A DNA stretch of 42,500 bases, from contig CM035356.1 in assembly GCA_020137815.1 (NCBI GenBank), positions 6,069,582 through 6,112,081 of the forward strand. The letters run 5' to 3'. The notes beneath the pieces were generated by a model that saw only the letters and a program-made list of their open reading frames with translations, did no database searches and was not told the DNA's origin. Every line of letters begins with the position of its first letter. Positions within the stretch are counted from its first letter, which is position 1. The translations under genes were made by a program, and so were the position numbers. Origin of the DNA: Hormiphora californensis (Eukaryota; Ctenophora; Tentaculata; Cydippida; Pleurobrachiidae). Below, one piece after another: positions 32,806-42,500 of this stretch.

Positions 32806-34180
32806 AGGTGCCGGCAGGCACCTCCGACCCGAAGAAAACAGAAAAAACGAAAAAAAAATTTTTGCCCCTGCACCAAATCCAAAAAGTGACGGCCCTATAT
32901 AGCAGAAGAATAGAAGATTTTCGGGGGGGGGGGGGGGGGGGGGGGGGGGCAAATTTCAGGCAGCGATTGCGGCCACATCGTTTGAGATATCGACCTGAAA
33001 TTTTGTAGGCATGTTCTAGTAGTATAACTACGTGTCATAACGTGGCCGGATTTTTGATTTTTTAATTAATTAATTAATTATAAGCTATCAAAATTTGCCC
33101 CTGCACATTGCCCCTGTACATTTTGATTTTTTGCCCCTGCACGCGTGCCCCTGCACACGGTTTATCTTCCGTTCTGCTTGAAATATCGACTTGAAACTTT
33201 GTAGGAATGTTCTTCAATCATAAAAAATGATATTCGAAAAGTGGGAGTATTGAAAATTAATTAATTAATTAGTTATAGGCATGCAAAAATGGACTTTTTT
33301 AGGGCCCCCTGCACTTTTTTTGAAAATGTACAGGGGCAAATACCCCTGCACATTTTTTGCAATTTTGATATTCAAACTGTGGCCAAACCGTTTGTTTTTT
33401 CGAAATGAAACTTTGTATGCATGTTCTAGTAGTATAACTACGAGTCATAAAAAGGCTGGATTTCTTATTTTTAATTTAACTAATTAATTATAAGTAATTA
33501 AAATTTTGCCCCTGCACCATCTTTCCCCTGCACCGCTGATTTCGACCCCCTGCACATTTCCTGTTCAAGGCAACTAAAAATGGTATATTTTCTGTTCTGC
33601 TATAAATAACGACCTAACATTTTGTAGTAATGTAGTTCATGCATATAGAAAGATCGACAAAAAGTGGGAATAGTCAAAATTAATTATCCAATTAATTATA
33701 AGCAATTAAAATTTTGCCCCTGCACATTTTGCCCCTGTACATTTGCGGCAAATGTTGCCCCTGCACATTTTCGGTAAATTTGATATTCGAACTGTGGCCA
33801 CACCGTTTGATATTTCGAAATGAGACTTTGCATGCATGTTCTAGTGGTATAACTACGAGTCATAAAAGAGCCGGATTTCTGATTTTTTAATTAATTAATT
33901 AATTATAAGTAATTAAAACTTTTGCCCCTGCACAATTTTGTTTGCCCCTGCACAATTTTTGCAACTTTGATATTCAAACTGTGGCCACACCGTTTGAAAT
34001 TTCGAAATGAAACTTTGTATGTATGTTCTAGTAGTATAAATACGAGTCATAACGGAGCCGGATTTTTGATTTTCTAATTAATTAATTAATAATAATCAAT
34101 TAAAACTTTTGCCCCTGCACAGTTTTGGCAAATTTGATATTCAAACTTTGAGCCTTTGTGAAAGTTTCATACAGATGCTG
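32806..34180. repeat. Satellite-like array of alternating ~205-bp A and B monomers
   Basis: Monomers recur with anchor positions near 33,005 (A), 33,201 (B), 33,414 (A), 33,623 (B), 33,829 (A) and 34,016 (A). A units share CATGTTCTAGTAGTATAACTACG; B units share AGTGGGA[GA]TA and ATTCGAAA-type text. Both have TTTGCCCCTGCAC blocks and TTAATTAATTAATTA. The left end has a 26-bp G run (32,924-32,949) and the hairpin AGGTGCC-GGCA-GGCACCT (32,806-32,823). Non-coding. Confidence 0.8.
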
Positions 34181-34795
34181 GCGATAGACTCGATAGAGTT
34201 CGATTAATTTACTATGACATCGGTGTTGGTTACCATAGTAACCAGGGAATTCGTTGTAAAATAGTCCTTTCTTGCTATAAACTCGGCATTTAGATCAAAT
34301 TTGAGCACCTCTAAAACAAATAAGAGCATTAACTTAATTAATGATTAATTAACGTGGTGAGATACAAAATTGATTTTATTCTACTCGCACTAATGCAAGG
34401 GCATTTCACAGTTTGGTGCCGTTATTTTTGTCTCTATTTTTAATAGGATTTTGGGATTAGACTGAAAGTATGGGATCATTTGAGAAGTAGTGAAGATTTA
34501 AAATATGTTAGCAACTTGCCGGTTCGACAAACTAAACCCCTATAATTCCAACTTCGGGTCGGACGAGGGGAAGCTTGCCTTTTGCGATCATAACATATGT
34601 CATGTCATCATATTGAATTAGAAATTGTAATCTCAAATTACAGTGTCACCAAATTTCTACGTCAATAAGAATTATATGTACTACCTACAAAAAATAGTGA
34701 AACCCACACTGCTAAAGCAAACCAAAATCAATCATCTACTCTGGATAATAATAGTCCATCTCAAAACCGTGCCTGTGTTGGTCTGTGTGACGTTC

Positions 34796-36426
34796 CTATT
34801 TGTCACCGTACTCATCACAGATCTTGTTATAAAACTTTTTAATTTTCTCCATGTAAACTCGTTTATCAGCGTAACTCCCTGGCATAAAGGACCGCTTGAA
34901 ACCGTTATAAAGGAGCTCCCAAAGGTCCTCCCGTGATAGGTCGAACAGGTCAACTGCTAGCCTTACTTCGTCGCACATGGAGGTGGCTGATACAGTCCTG
35001 AGAGGGGAGGGGGTTAATTAGTTATCAAATCAGCCGGTAGTTTGATTATAGTCGAGATATTGGGAAACACGATTACCACAATTTGATGAAAAAAATAGTC
35101 AATAGTTCATTGATCATTGGTGTCTCACTTTACGATTTAAACACCCAGCCAAAACACCCAGCTGTTATTATACCTGTTATCAGTATTGAGGCAAACAGAG
35201 AGTTTATCCTTGAGAAACTTTGGCAGTGGATGTTTTGTCACATTCTCCCGTAGAAAGGGGTCCGTCTGGAAATTGCTAGTCAGACACACCTGATGAGGAT
35301 ATGATGTTGGATTATAATTGTTCTCTTTTGAATTCTGATTTGTTGAGTTACTCAACAAATTCTGGTAGTAAAGCTAACAAGGTGGCGCTAGTAGCATATC
35401 TTGTTCTCTCCTAGTTAAAGTAAAGAGCTTACCATGACCAACACCATATATGTACCACCCTCCCGATTCTCCCTAACTCACCTCAATACAAATCCTCCTA
35501 TTAGCAATGAACCGGATAATTCCTGCTGCATATTTCTCTTTATCCACAATTTGTGTCTCCGGGTGGAAAAACTCCGTATCGTACAGCCGGGTTCCATGTC
35601 CGATCCGTTCGGCAAAGCACGCCGTGATCGCTTGAAATATGCTCTCTGGTCCGAATGCCTCCCCTGCGTGAATCGTTTTGTTCATGTGATGCTCGTGTGC
35701 GTAGATAAACGCATCTGCATGGTCCGCAGCAGGGTAATGGGCCTCACATCCTGCAATGTCGAGCGCCACAATAGGAACATCGTGGGTATCTCGAACGTGT
35801 ACTGCTGTCTTTGCAATCTGGAGTGTCGCCAGCCCGAACACTTTTTTGGGGTTTTCGTGTGAGAACATCTCCATAAAGTGCTGGTATACAGGACCTAGAT
35901 TCTCGTTAAAATACCGCAGCCCACAGACGATCATCCCGTAACGGTACTCAGGAGCAATCCCCTCTACCACATCAGAATCATTCTTGTTAAACTGCTCTGT
36001 TGCACGGGAGAGACCCCTGTTAACAGCCAGGAGGACCTCCTCGACGGACAGGACTCCCGGGACCACGTGGAGATGCGGACCAAACCGGACCTCGAAGTAC
36101 CGGACCCCCTCCGTGTAGCAATCCTCCGCTAGCTCAAAGGACACTCTCTCCAGGGACTCCTTGGTTCGGAGGACAGCCACCAGGTACTGGAATGGACCCA
36201 GGTACTCCTCTAGACTGGCGTAACTGTCCTTAAAGACAGTCTTCTTCAGCCCTTCGACAGTGTAGGATGGAAGATCCACATTCTGCTCCTTTGCGAGATC
36301 GATCAGTGTTTGGAGGCGCATTGAGCCATCGAGATGCATATGAACATCAGTCTTGGGCAGTAGGCGAATGAGTTCATCAGAGAATTTGGAATTCTTCTTC
36401 ACCCCTGCTAGGAACCGAGCTGACAT
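34796..36426 (-). CDS. Adenosine deaminase
   Basis: Three minus-strand exons, 36,426-35,482, 35,289-35,174 and 34,997-34,796 (TGA), join in phase; 420 residues. Start chosen at MSARFLAG, just after a CTGTAG acceptor-like site that suggests a 5'-UTR intron. Converts adenosine or deoxyadenosine to inosine or deoxyinosine in purine salvage; predicted cytosolic (no signal peptide). Zinc and catalytic residues of the family are visible: H29 and H31 (VHMHLDGS), H253 and E256 (HAGE), H277 (ERIGHG), D352 (LNTDN). The residue after the last Asp is Asn (TDNR) where mammalian ADA has Asp (TDDP); TDNR is known to me from bacterial-type ADA. Length is somewhat above the 350-360 typical of ADA1. Not an ADGF/ADA2, which is secreted and larger. 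Confidence 0.93.
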
Positions 36427-36900
36427 TCTACAGATAGATACAAACAATAGAAGCGTTACAGATAGAAATGGTAAGATGGATTAGAGACTTCACAGCTTTT
36501 AAGTCACTCCCTGCTTGTGAACACAACTACTCAACACGCAGCTCAGACTAATTAGGAAAGTTACAAGAAATTGTTGGTGAGTACTGAGTAGACCAATAAC
36601 TTTACTTTGGAGCCAGTTTGTAGGGTTGGTCGAGGGAAAACCCCTCTCTTGTGTCCAAGAGAGGCCGAGGGGAGGATCGTAGAATATATTATTCTGATGT
36701 GTTGTGTGATCATGGACTCCAGAGTCCAGTCAGTAGTCACCACAGTCCACACGGCAGTCGGCACACGATAGCCTGATCAAAGGACAATTTATCGGCGTCA
36801 GTTGGTCACAAATCCCACAAGCATCCCTAAATCCAAAATTTGCCATTTATTTCGGCCAAACATGAAGGAAAACTGGGGAAAACAGCTTGGCATACGTTGC

Positions 36901-36930
36901 AGGCCCCTTATAATATAATATAAGGGGCCT
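36901..36930. repeat. Perfect 30-bp palindrome
   Basis: AGGCCCCTTATA, a six-base spacer, then TATAAGGGGCCT. It lies between the ADA gene and the MITE fragment; function unknown. Confidence 0.8.
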
Positions 36931-36967
36931 GGAGGGAATACCGCGCTGGGGGGGAATACATAAACAA

Positions 36968-37108
36968 TCATATCTCCGGTTCCAGATAAGGTACAGAAAT
37001 CGTTTTGGTAGCGTTGGAAAGAGGAAGATAACAGCTTTAAAATGCAACCGGTTTCAGGTCTCTATCTTATCAGGAACAGGAGATATGAACCAAACTCCGC
37101 AAAATCGA
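36968..37108. mobile_element. Diverged fragment of the DSL-A foldback MITE family
   Basis: Shares the ordered blocks CATATCTCCGGTTCC, GTACAGAAA.CGTTT, GCGTTGGAAAG, TATCTTATCAGGAACAG and GAGATATGAACCAAA-type text with one arm of 16,811-17,324. Only one arm is present. Confidence 0.65.
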
Positions 37109-37109
37109 G

Positions 37110-38186
37110 TGCGGTAAAATAAAAAAATTCGAGATTTTAATTCAAATTTGAAACAAAGTGTCCCTGCAGGGATCTGTGACGTCACTTTTTGAAAACAACC
37201 CATCTTTGAACGGTTATTGCTCAGCCTCCTGAAGTCCAATTTACTTCTCTCAAAAACAGCAAGGTAGATAATTGTCAGATCTAACAGCTAGTGAAAGAAT
37301 CAAGTCAAACGGACTTCAGGGGCCAAAGTTATAAGCACCGCCGTTTTTTCGCTCGCAAAGTTATCTTCGACCCAGCCGGGCCCGTCCTGAGCTCAGGCCA
37401 AACGCGCGCGCGGCATTCCCTTCAGTCCCCTCGTTGCGGGGGTGCGCGCATGAGGGGGCTGCAGCGCATTCCAAGAAAACAGCTCTTTTCAACGGATTTT
37501 TAAACATTTTCAGATTTCTGCGAGAAGTCGCTCGTTTGAAATTAACCTTACTGAGCGCGGCGCCAATTTCGGAACATTTTATGGGGCATTTTAAGCCGGG
37601 CGCAAAGTTTTGAATACTACGATGTAATTAAAGCCGCGCGCGGAAAGAGAAACGCGTACCGTTTAATTTTCAATTTGGTTTTTTAACTTTTTACTTTTAA
37701 CTTTTATCTTTTTCAGTTTCACTTTCCAGGTTTAAGCACAGAAATCTCTTCACCAGAGATCTATTATTTTATTCTAGTACTTAAAAGTGTTTATTTCGTT
37801 GACTGTAGCCTGGTTTCCAACTTTTGTGCATGATGCGACAATGAATCATGCGTTGACACGGCAGCAAACTTTAGCGCCATTTAACCAGTTCTTCTTTTTC
37901 ATCGAATTATTGTATTTGCATGCCCCCATTTAACTAACCAAACTTTAGCTCCTGAGAAAAAGTGTGCGTGAGAAACTTAAGACATGTTTCACTATGTCAA
38001 GCCGGAGTGAGTATGGTGGTGAATGTCATGGGCTTTTTCCTCCTAAAAGTGGGCCCATTTGCCTTGTGTATGAAGTGCATATAACTGTCATGTGTCTTTT
38101 TGCATGGGTTTATGAAGCATCTTTCCAATTTCCCAATACCATTTTATCACGCTGGAAGTTCTACTAAAGGCTCACTTCCCGCCAGA
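37110..38186. other. Upstream region of the kindlin gene
   Basis: Contains a CpG-rich patch (about 37,330-37,660, with CGCGCGCG and GCGCGCATG) that could be a promoter or unmethylated island, and AT-rich sequence closer to the start codon. Short frames here (up to 70 codons) show no domain. A 5'-UTR exon may be hidden. Confidence 0.4.
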
Positions 38187-39795
38187 ATGCACCAATGGGC
38201 GCTAAAGATTCAGGTCCCGGACGCGTGTATGTCCAAGACACTAACTGTGTCGGGGGAATCTACTGTCTCGGAGGTGGTCGTTAAACTCATTGAACAGCTC
38301 GGTAGGAATTTCAACATGTTTCAAGGGGAATAAGGGGAATGTTATTGTGTTGGCCGTCTCACGGGGTAACAAAATATCACAATTCAGGTCAGCTGAAGAA
38401 CTGGTCCCGGTATGCATTGTGGTGTACAGATAAGAAAATGTGGCTGATAGCGCCCCGTGCTTCACTTAACACGTACAGTGTGGACGCCAGTAAGTATAAT
38501 CACACATCCAGTTGTTCATCACACATATAGTTGAGAGTTCCGTAACTGTTCATTGCACACAGTTGTGAGATAGTTCCGTATCTTGTATCACTTGCGTCAT
38601 ACAAAGCAGCAACCTACCACGCCCAGCACGTAGTCTGTCAGTTACTAACAGAGGCTTGTACTGATAGTATACTATAGGAGAGGCCATACAAAATACCAAC
38701 ACACATAAGCAGTCTATTTAGAAGCTTTCCTTTTTCTCTCTCTTTTCGGACAGATTCACAACCTTTTTTATTGTCATTTCTATGCATTTATTACGTTTTC
38801 GTGTCTTTTCTGAGGTCTTTCTCTCTGAAGGTTTTTTCTCTCTCTGGGACTCTCTCTCTCTTCTATCTTATACCATATCCATATCTTTTATCCCTCTCCC
38901 TTTTCTCTCTTTTTATATCTCTCATTTCATCTGTACTACCGCACAATGTAAAAGCTTCCGTATCACCTCTTGAGAGAAAAGGATAGTGTGAGAGAGAGTA
39001 AACTGTAAGATATAAAGAGAGCGAGAGAGAGCAGGGGTAGATCTGACAACAATTACAGTTGGCCACTTACACAATCACTGTTTTACAAGCCACTAACACA
39101 CACACTCTTCTTTTTGAATGGTCCAACATCTATCAAAGAAGAACAACGAATGAAAAACTTTTCATCAATCACATCAATTTTAACTATGTACCAACCTAAT
39201 TATGTATCGCATTATCTCCCCCCTCCGATCACAATTTTATATTACTTTTATTATATCTCATCTTGGAACCTTGCTGCTAACAAATTCTCTTCCTAACTCA
39301 CATCTCTGATCCAATTCCCTTCCCCAGGTAACAGCATTATTTTCACAACGACGAACAAGAAGTTGTCAATTCAGCTGCCCGACAGGACAAGGGTGGATTT
39401 GGAAAAAGCGGATTTCAGTAACACACTATTTTCCCTGGTGGGGAAGATCTGTAAGGATCTGAGAATCAGGCACCCCGAGGAACTCTCCTTACTCAGGTTG
39501 GTCAGCCGTGAGTGAAATACCCCGCTCGAATCATTATGTATAGTCATAACTAACTACTACTGCACAGTATAACACACACTCTAGCCTGCCTAGTGTAGCA
39601 GTTACCGTGGCAACTAGTTTTTCACTGCTGTTTTTTGTTTCTTATAGTAACAAACCCCTTTCCTTGTTATGTGAGATTATGAGCGACCCTATATTGTAAC
39701 AAACATGTAATGACGAACAATTGTAATTACTTATGTAATATGTTTATAGGCCAAGGGGTCGCTGACAGGCACACACACACACACACTACAGAGCT

Positions 39796-39858
<63 letters not shown>

Positions 39859-40222
39859 TTTTCTCTCTCTTCTGTCACTGTATTTCGGCTGTATATTGTG
39901 AACCAATAGTGTGCGGAGAAGGGTGTTCTGGAGGGCGGTTTCCACCAATCACCTTGCAGCTTTCTTGTCACGTGTTATAATAGTCCAGTTTTCAAGGGAG
40001 GGAGCTATTTCTGCGCCTTGTCATCGCCCCTCACTCTCTCTCATTCTCATTCTCTCTCTTTCTCTCTCCCTAAAGTTTTTCTAAGGCTACACACACTGAC
40101 ACACAACTGTGCACTCAGTGCTGTCTCAACTGCACTGTAGTACACTAATCTAATTTTCTGTGAGTGAAAGAGAGAAAGGGAGTGAGAGAGATAGCGAAAG
40201 TGAGACAAAGAGAGGGCTAGAA

Positions 40223-40253
<31 letters not shown>

Positions 40254-41480
40254 CTGTATAATGTGAAGAGAAGCTGTCAAGGCAAGCATACATCTGTGAA
40301 CTAGGAGCAGCCAATTACTTGTCCCTCCATCCGACCAGTGTGTGTATAATACGTTGCTGCTGCTAAATTAAGGGAAAGGAGGAATTTAATTTTCTAGTTG
40401 CACAGACACACATGAATGAATTTGCTAAACTGCTACACGGTCCATACAGACAATCTAAACTCTAACTCCCTAAACACACTACTTATCTCAGTTCGGCCCC
40501 GATTACTAGATCTAACTATATTTGCCAAAAATGACACCCTATACTTCAGGTGTGCAAAAGAAGAAGATTTGAAGGATGCCAGGAATGTAACAGCACGAAC
40601 CCCATGACACCCTATACTATTTCAGGTGTGCAAAAGAAGAAGATTTGAAGGATGCCAGGAATGTAACAGCACGAACCCCATGACACCCTATACTACTTCA
40701 GGTGTGCAAAAGAAGAAGATTTGAAGGATGCCAGGAATGTAACAGCACGAAGAACCTTCCGAATGAGGAAAGCAAACAAGGCCAAAGCAAAGAAAGATCC
40801 CGACTCCTCTAACAATAATATCGCTTCCGCTAACGGTAAGAATTGCTCCTTTTGGTCCAATGACGACTACAAAATATAACAAATTACAGGGGGAACTCCT
40901 GTTCCCTGTGATAACCGACAGGACTATTATAACTGGTCAGGGGTCAATGACTATTGAAAATATAGTATTGAAACCAGAATGAGATTAAATTAACCATTCA
41001 CAATTTTGCATGATCTTGCTACATAAAATGACAACTAATAGTGTTGTTGGTCAGTCTGTTACCAGCTTGATATTATATGTTACAATGAAGCCAACCAAAT
41101 GTGCCTAGTAGCACTTCTAGCTTGTGTGTGTTGGTGTGAAACTGTGTGTGAGGTTGTTATATAACAGTTGCTGATATGTCACTAAAGAACATGACTTTTA
41201 GAATCACTCAGAATCCTCACCAATAAGCAGTGTAGTGGTGTTAGCATGCGTTATAGTATGTCATATGTGTGACAAAGACAACTGTGACAGTAGACGGACA
41301 GTTTTTATACTGACAAATGACAGTGTGAGCTGCAAGTTGCAACAATGTAACAATGTGGCAATGTGAGCATGAGTGTTATTTGACAGGTGAAGCAACGGAC
41401 CAGGCGTCCACCAACCCTGGTGTACCAATTCACGGTGAGTGTGTATACATGTGGGATCTTTATCTTTCTATCTCTCTCTT

Positions 41481-41511
<31 letters not shown>

Positions 41512-41982
41512 TTCTCTCTCTCTCTCTCTCTCTCCCTCTCTTTTTGTCTCTCTCTCTCTCTCTCTCTGTACCCTTCTCTTTTCTCTTCCTGCTAAATGTG
41601 TGATGTGTGGAATATGGTGAATGAGTTGCATGTGTTTTCTGCAAGTGAAGCTTCGCTCTGTGACGCACCAAAAAACAGGACCTTCTGAGATGTAGAATTT
41701 TTCAAAAAATACATTGATTTTTAATTTTTATTCTCAAAACATCACTGTCACAAGTCTTAACTGTAAACAACTGTCAACAATTTAGATACCTCTAAAACTA
41801 ATCCATTGCACCGTGCAGGTATCGACACACTGGGATCCAATGCTGGAACCGGACTGGCAACTGTTGCCCAACTCACCGCTGACGAGATAGACCACATTGA
41901 TATTAGGGAGGGTAAAGTTATGGACGAGCGGGCTGCCATGAACGCAGGGTGGCTCGATAGCAGCAAGTCTCTTATGCAACAG
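38187..41982 (+). CDS. FERMT: Kindlin (FERMT family), 5' half; continues past window
   Basis: Six in-phase exons: 38,187-38,301; 38,388-38,489; 39,328-39,496; 40,702-40,835; 41,387-41,434; 41,819-41,982, donor GTGAGA; 244 residues so far. Residues 1-75 match the kindlin F0 domain (VVVKLIEQL, LKNWSRYALWCTDKKMWL). F1 follows (KKLSIQLPDRTRVDL, RHPEELSLLR), then a basic insert (RRTFRMRKANKAKAKK) at the position of the membrane-binding F1 loop, then NAGWLDSSKSLMQQ, the conserved start of the F2/PH-containing part. Known role: binds integrin beta tails and, with talin, activates integrins at cell-matrix adhesions. The F2, PH and F3 domains lie to the right of the window. Start chosen because the F0 fold begins here and no upstream in-frame homology is seen. 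Exon 4 is preceded by two partial tandem copies. Confidence 0.93.
38995..39327. other. Kindlin intron 2, distal part
   Basis: Short GA-rich patch then AT-rich sequence; no gene. The whole intron is 38,490-39,327. Confidence 0.7.
39798..39870. repeat. (CT)n microsatellite in kindlin intron 3
   Basis: About 25 clean CT units followed by CTTT-interrupted repeats, preceded by an (AC)n run at 39,771-39,785. Confidence 0.95.
40531..40755 (+). repeat. Three tandem copies of a kindlin splice acceptor and exon start
   Basis: Units begin at 40,531, 40,604 and 40,680. Each has ATGACACCCTATACT, a TTCAG acceptor and about 50 bp coding RCAKEEDLKDARNVTAR. Copies 1 and 2 end ACCCCATGA, giving TP-stop in the kindlin frame; only copy 3 continues into the full exon 4. 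Confidence 0.9.
41465..41570. repeat. (CT)n microsatellite in kindlin intron 5
   Basis: CT tract with TTT interruptions. Frames over it are artefacts. Confidence 0.95.
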
Positions 41983-42101
41983 GTGAGATGAAGATGGTGG
42001 AGTGAATACAGCGGTGGTTGTGGAGGGAGTGAATTTGGGGGGGGGGGTTCCAACCTATTTCGTGTACGCTTGTACGAAAAAAAACACGGGTTTCCTCAAA
42101 C

Positions 42102-42163
42102 AAAAAAATACAAAAAAATACAAAAAAATACAAAAAAGTACAAAAAAATACAAAAAAATAAAA
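42102..42163. repeat. (CAAAAAAATA)n short tandem repeat
   Basis: Six units of about 10 bp, one with G for A, in kindlin intron 6. Confidence 0.9.
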
Positions 42164-42289
42164 ACTGTTTTATATGGTAATTTACCATTATTGTTCGAAC
42201 TTTTACTGTTTTTAAACATTCTTCCACGCTATTTCACGCAATTTAGCACAAAATATATACATATTTTACATATGTAGCATGCCAAAATC

Positions 42290-42500
42290 GCGAGAGAAAT
42301 TTCCTCGAATCGCAATTTCTTACCGAGAAAATTTTCTCAAATCGTATTTTCTAAGCGAGAAATTTCCCCGAATCGCAATTTCTTACCGAGAAAATTTTCC
42401 CGAATCGTATTTTCTAAGCGAGAAATTTCCCCGAATCGCAATTTCTTACCGAGAACATTTTCCCGAATCGTATTTTCTAAGCGAGAAATTTCCCCGAATC
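42290..42500. repeat. 63-bp tandem array, open at the window edge
   Basis: GAGAAATTTCC begins units at about 42,293, 42,356 and 42,419, giving a 63-bp period. Each unit is itself two related halves of 31-32 bp (..GAATCGCAATTTCTTACC and ..GAATCGTATTTTCTAAGC). It lies in kindlin intron 6; total size unknown. Confidence 0.9.

Noticed and set aside
35434-35941. Plus-strand frames across the ADA gene
   Set aside because: Shadows of the 945-bp ADA exon; the minus strand has all catalytic motifs.
42290-42500. CRISPR-like array at the right edge
   Set aside because: The whole 63-bp unit repeats with internal half-unit similarity; no unique spacers.

Overview
The window reads as nuclear DNA of an early-branching animal, most likely a demosponge of the Amphimedon type. 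This is inferred from compact spliced genes with short GT..AG introns, a kindlin gene, a tandem cluster of secreted/transmembrane Notch-ligand-like (DSL) genes, and very frequent (GA)n/(CT)n microsatellites and short inverted-repeat transposons. Two blocks (about 780-4,720 and 6,950-7,880) have the stuttered homopolymers of poor-quality read ends, which points to an assembly containing unpolished reads; nothing there should be trusted as a gene.

Layout. 1-9,130: microsatellites, low-quality sequence and a 107-bp tandem repeat, with no supportable gene. 9,134-11,622: nested transposons, including a hAT-like element (9,206-9,910) with a clear 5-bp target duplication. 11,750-14,803 (-): nine-exon CEP72/LRRC36-like leucine-rich-repeat plus coiled-coil gene. 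15,076-26,820 (+): four tandem genes (here DSL-A, -B, -C, -D) encoding signal peptide, Notch-ligand N-terminal (MNNL/C2-like) region, repeated DSL-like/EGF-like modules, one membrane span and a tyrosine-rich tail. 26,840-28,900: intergenic, with a 941-bp foldback element and a TA-type MITE. 28,906-32,472 (-): a spliced gene ending in a MYND zinc finger, containing a minisatellite that repeats an exon end and its splice donor. 32,800-34,180: alternating A/B satellite-like array. 34,796-36,426 (-): complete three-exon adenosine deaminase. 38,187 to beyond the right edge (+): 5' half of a kindlin (FERMT) gene. 42,290-42,500: 63-bp tandem array running out of the window.

The most interesting region is the DSL cluster. 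Canonical Notch ligands carry one DSL domain followed by EGF repeats. Here DSL-B carries about nine DSL-like modules alternating with a short CxxC..GWDxGxxC unit, and its 250-residue tail holds a run of YxxL motifs with ITAM-like spacing, SHP2-type YAxV sites and repeated LYADND motifs. This looks like a receptor/ligand family able to signal into its own cell. The cluster is changing by duplication and breakage. DSL-A has a 2-bp frameshift and a foldback transposon at its 3' end. The signal-peptide exon of DSL-C is also present as an orphan behind DSL-A. The A-B spacer contains fragments of a DSL exon joined to promoter sequence, and a TTAA-type MITE can be dated by its empty site in the paralogous copy.

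Functionally, kindlin (integrin activation), the CEP72-like centrosomal protein and adenosine deaminase are unrelated housekeeping or cell-biological genes. Only the four DSL genes form a functional cluster. All exon structures were derived by hand from splice sites and reading-frame phase; no search or transcript data were available.
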